A stretch of DNA of 5,818 nt from Bryobacteraceae bacterium. Its GTDB lineage: Bacteria > Acidobacteriota > Terriglobia > Bryobacterales > Bryobacteraceae. The stretch lies in assembly GCA_019686145.1 (NCBI GenBank), contig JADGHK010000187.1, forward strand, positions 1 through 5,818, read 5' to 3'. Under the pieces are notes generated by a model. The model did no database searches, was not told the DNA's origin, and saw only the letters and a list, made by a program, of their open reading frames with translations. The position numbers were made by a program, and so were the translations under genes. Below are positions 4,327 through 5,818 of the stretch, piece after piece. Each line of letters opens with the position of its first letter. The stretch's first letter is position 1.

Positions 4327-5818
4327 CTATTGAACAGGTAAATTGAATGGCCGCGAGCTTACGCCTTCCGACGTGATAACCACCGACTGGATGCCTGCCG
4401 GAGTATCCTCCGGAACCACAACATTGATCTGGTGCACGCCGACCAGTCCAGGGGCCAAGCCCGCAAAGGTTACGTTCGCCGGACGGCCGCCGATCGTAAC
4501 CTCAATTGGATTTTTCACGGTGGCGAAAGGCTCACTCGGACTTGGTTCTCCGGTCGGCGGCTGGTTGTCTACCGGTCCTGCTCCGTTCGCAAACAGGAGC
4601 ACCACTTCTCCCCGCCGCGCGGGATTGTCAGTGCCGATTAACCGGTACTGTGTATCGAGAGCCGCCGCGTAGATACGGTTCGTTCCAGGCTCCTGATATT
4701 GGAAGCCGCCTGGGGCGGAATTGGAAAGCGGGACGTCGTAGGCCTCGCTTGAAATGCCGGACACAGTAACCCACATTTTCGCGCTGCTCTCGCCCTGGAG
4801 TTCCCACGGAATCTGAACATTGATCTGCCCGTCGCTGACGAAGTGCAGCCGTCCCGGCGCGGAGACCCTCTCCGATTCAAAGCTCACGCTAACTCCCGCG
4901 AGCGAGAATGGCAGGTACGGCGTCTGAAAGACGGCGAATGTGTCCGACAGAGCCACTCCGAAGATGGAAGCATAAGAGCCGGGAGCCAGGCGATCGGCTT
5001 GCCCGCTTGCTGCATTTGTAACTCCAGAATCTAAAATGATAGGCGGGAACTTGGCGACGCCAAGGAAGATCGCGGAGTCAAGTCCGGAGACCTCGGCTTG
5101 AAACGCGTATTCTCCCGGTTGTGCGCCAAGCTCAACGTACGCCTCTGAGATTCCATATTCGTCGGTTTGACTCAAGTCCCCACCCTCTGGACTGGAAACC
5201 TGGACAATTCCGCCTCCCGACAGCGCCCGCCAAAGCACCCGGGCGTTAGCGACGGGCACGCCATAACGATCGATGACCTTCAGACTGAGCGGAGAAGGGA
5301 AAGGTAAGGCGATAACCCAGGTGAAATCATAGTTGCGCAGCGGGATGATGTTGTAAGGAATGCCGTCTCCGACCACGTACAAATAAGGAATTCGGAGTGG
5401 CACAGCTCCGCCTGTCACTTCCAGGTAGCCCTCGTAACTGCCCGGCTGCGGCCGCGATCCTTCCAGGGCTACCGTAATCGGTTCGGATGTGCTGCCTGGC
5501 GGCAGGGTCAAACTGCCTTGGCTCACCGTTACTTGCGCATTCGGATCGCTGTCACGCGGCACCACCCGGATTTGGATACTCACCGGCTGATCGCTCGAGT
5601 TGTAAAACCGGAGCGTCTTTGAAGGGAGCGTGGATTGATTGGCGCTGATGGCGCCAAAGGAGAGGACTGAGGGCTCAGCCGTGAGATTCGTACGAAGTGC
5701 CCGCTCGACGTCCAGCTTCCCGGCGCCCATCGCCGTGACACGCGCAATCTGGTCCGGAAAATCGGTATCTCTCACATCGCTCGAGGCTGTATTGACGACG
5801 GCCGATTTCAGTTGAGCG
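4327..5818 (-). CDS. S8-family protease, C-terminal part with TIGR03437 (Solibacter-type) domain (5' end outside window)
   Basis: The frame is open from the right edge to the TAG at 4327-4329, giving 496 C-terminal residues. The first residues, AQLKSAVVNTASSDV, then GAGKLDVERAL (31-41), are the typical end of a subtilisin catalytic domain just after the Ser motif, so Asp, His and Ser lie outside the window. The GTG at 5773-5775 is internal. A beta-sandwich domain follows at about 48-150 (EPSVLSFGAIS, PGSYEGYLEV, LRIPYLYVVG), then a Big_1/invasin-like domain at about 175-255 (VIDRYGVPVANARV, SGGGIV, AQPGEYAFQAEV). Residues about 265-496 match TIGR03437: VTNAAS, LAPGSYASIFG, DGQINVQIPWE, RRGEVVLLFANGAGPVD, VTIGGRPANVTFAGLAPGLV and QINVVVPEDTPAG. 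That domain has no known function. There are no cysteines in this part and no membrane anchor. The protein is inferred to be exported. It lies 144 bases upstream of the 777-residue paralogue on the same strand. Confidence 0.9.
   Translation of the reverse strand, partial: AQLKSAVVNTASSDVRDTDFPDQIARVTAMGAGKLDVERALRTNLTAEPSVLSFGAISANQSTLPSKTLRFYNSSDQPVSIQIRVVPRDSDPNAQVTVSQGSLTLPPGSTSEPITVALEGSRPQPGSYEGYLEVTGGAVPLRIPYLYVVGDGIPYNIIPLRNYDFTWVIALPFPSPLSLKVIDRYGVPVANARVLWRALSGGGIVQVSSPEGGDLSQTDEYGISEAYVELGAQPGEYAFQAEVSGLDSAIFLGVAKFPPIILDSGVTNAASGQADRLAPGSYASIFGVALSDTFAVFQTPYLPFSLAGVSVSFESERVSAPGRLHFVSDGQINVQIPWELQGESSAKMWVTVSGISSEAYDVPLSNSAPGGFQYQEPGTNRIYAAALDTQYRLIGTDNPARRGEVVLLFANGAGPVDNQPPTGEPSPSEPFATVKNPIEVTIGGRPANVTFAGLAPGLVGVHQINVVVPEDTPAGIQSVVITSEGVSSRPFNLPVQ

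Noticed and set aside
5773..5775. GTG as a start codon of a free-standing 482-residue TIGR03437 protein
   Set aside because: The frame stays open to the window edge, and the residues before it (LKSAVVNTASS) are the conserved end of an S8 catalytic domain, so the GTG is internal.

Overview
The window looks like a chromosomal segment from an acidobacterium of the Solibacter/Bryobacter type. The strongest pointer is the C-terminal ~230 residues of the gene at the right edge, which match the uncharacterised domain family TIGR03437, known mainly as a C-terminal domain of many Solibacter usitatus proteins. The GC-rich coding sequence and an endonuclease-type MutL fit this. The assignment rests on recalled family knowledge, not on a search.

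Layout from left to right. Positions 1-639 (+) hold the C-terminal third of mutL, cut by the left edge. It converges, with only 11 bases between stop codons, on four genes that all run on the minus strand. Read in their own direction these are: the 3' part of a secreted subtilisin-like (S8) protease ending in a TIGR03437 domain (5818-4327, cut by the right edge); a 144-base spacer; a complete secreted S8 protease of 777 residues with signal peptide, I9-like propeptide, split catalytic domain with a PA-domain insert, and two beta-rich tail domains (4182-1849); a 64-base spacer with a possible terminator and a TATAAT box; greA (1784-1317); and a CDP-alcohol phosphatidyltransferase of the phosphatidylinositol-phosphate-synthase-like type (1283-651).

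Functionally there are two groups. The two proteases are tandem paralogues: after the catalytic domain both carry the same pair of beta-sandwich domains in the same order, but only the upstream one adds the TIGR03437 domain. They are probably exported enzymes for extracellular protein breakdown. The other genes are housekeeping or membrane-lipid genes: mismatch repair (mutL), rescue of stalled RNA polymerase (greA) and phospholipid head-group attachment. greA and the lipid gene are 33 bases apart on one strand and are probably co-transcribed.

I see no tRNA, rRNA, CRISPR array, insertion sequence, attachment site or origin. No new multi-gene system is evident. The points most worth a second look are the tandem protease pair with different tails, the inositol-lipid signature in the lipid enzyme, and the leader of the 777-residue protease, which holds a short ORF overlapping its start codon and a hairpin.
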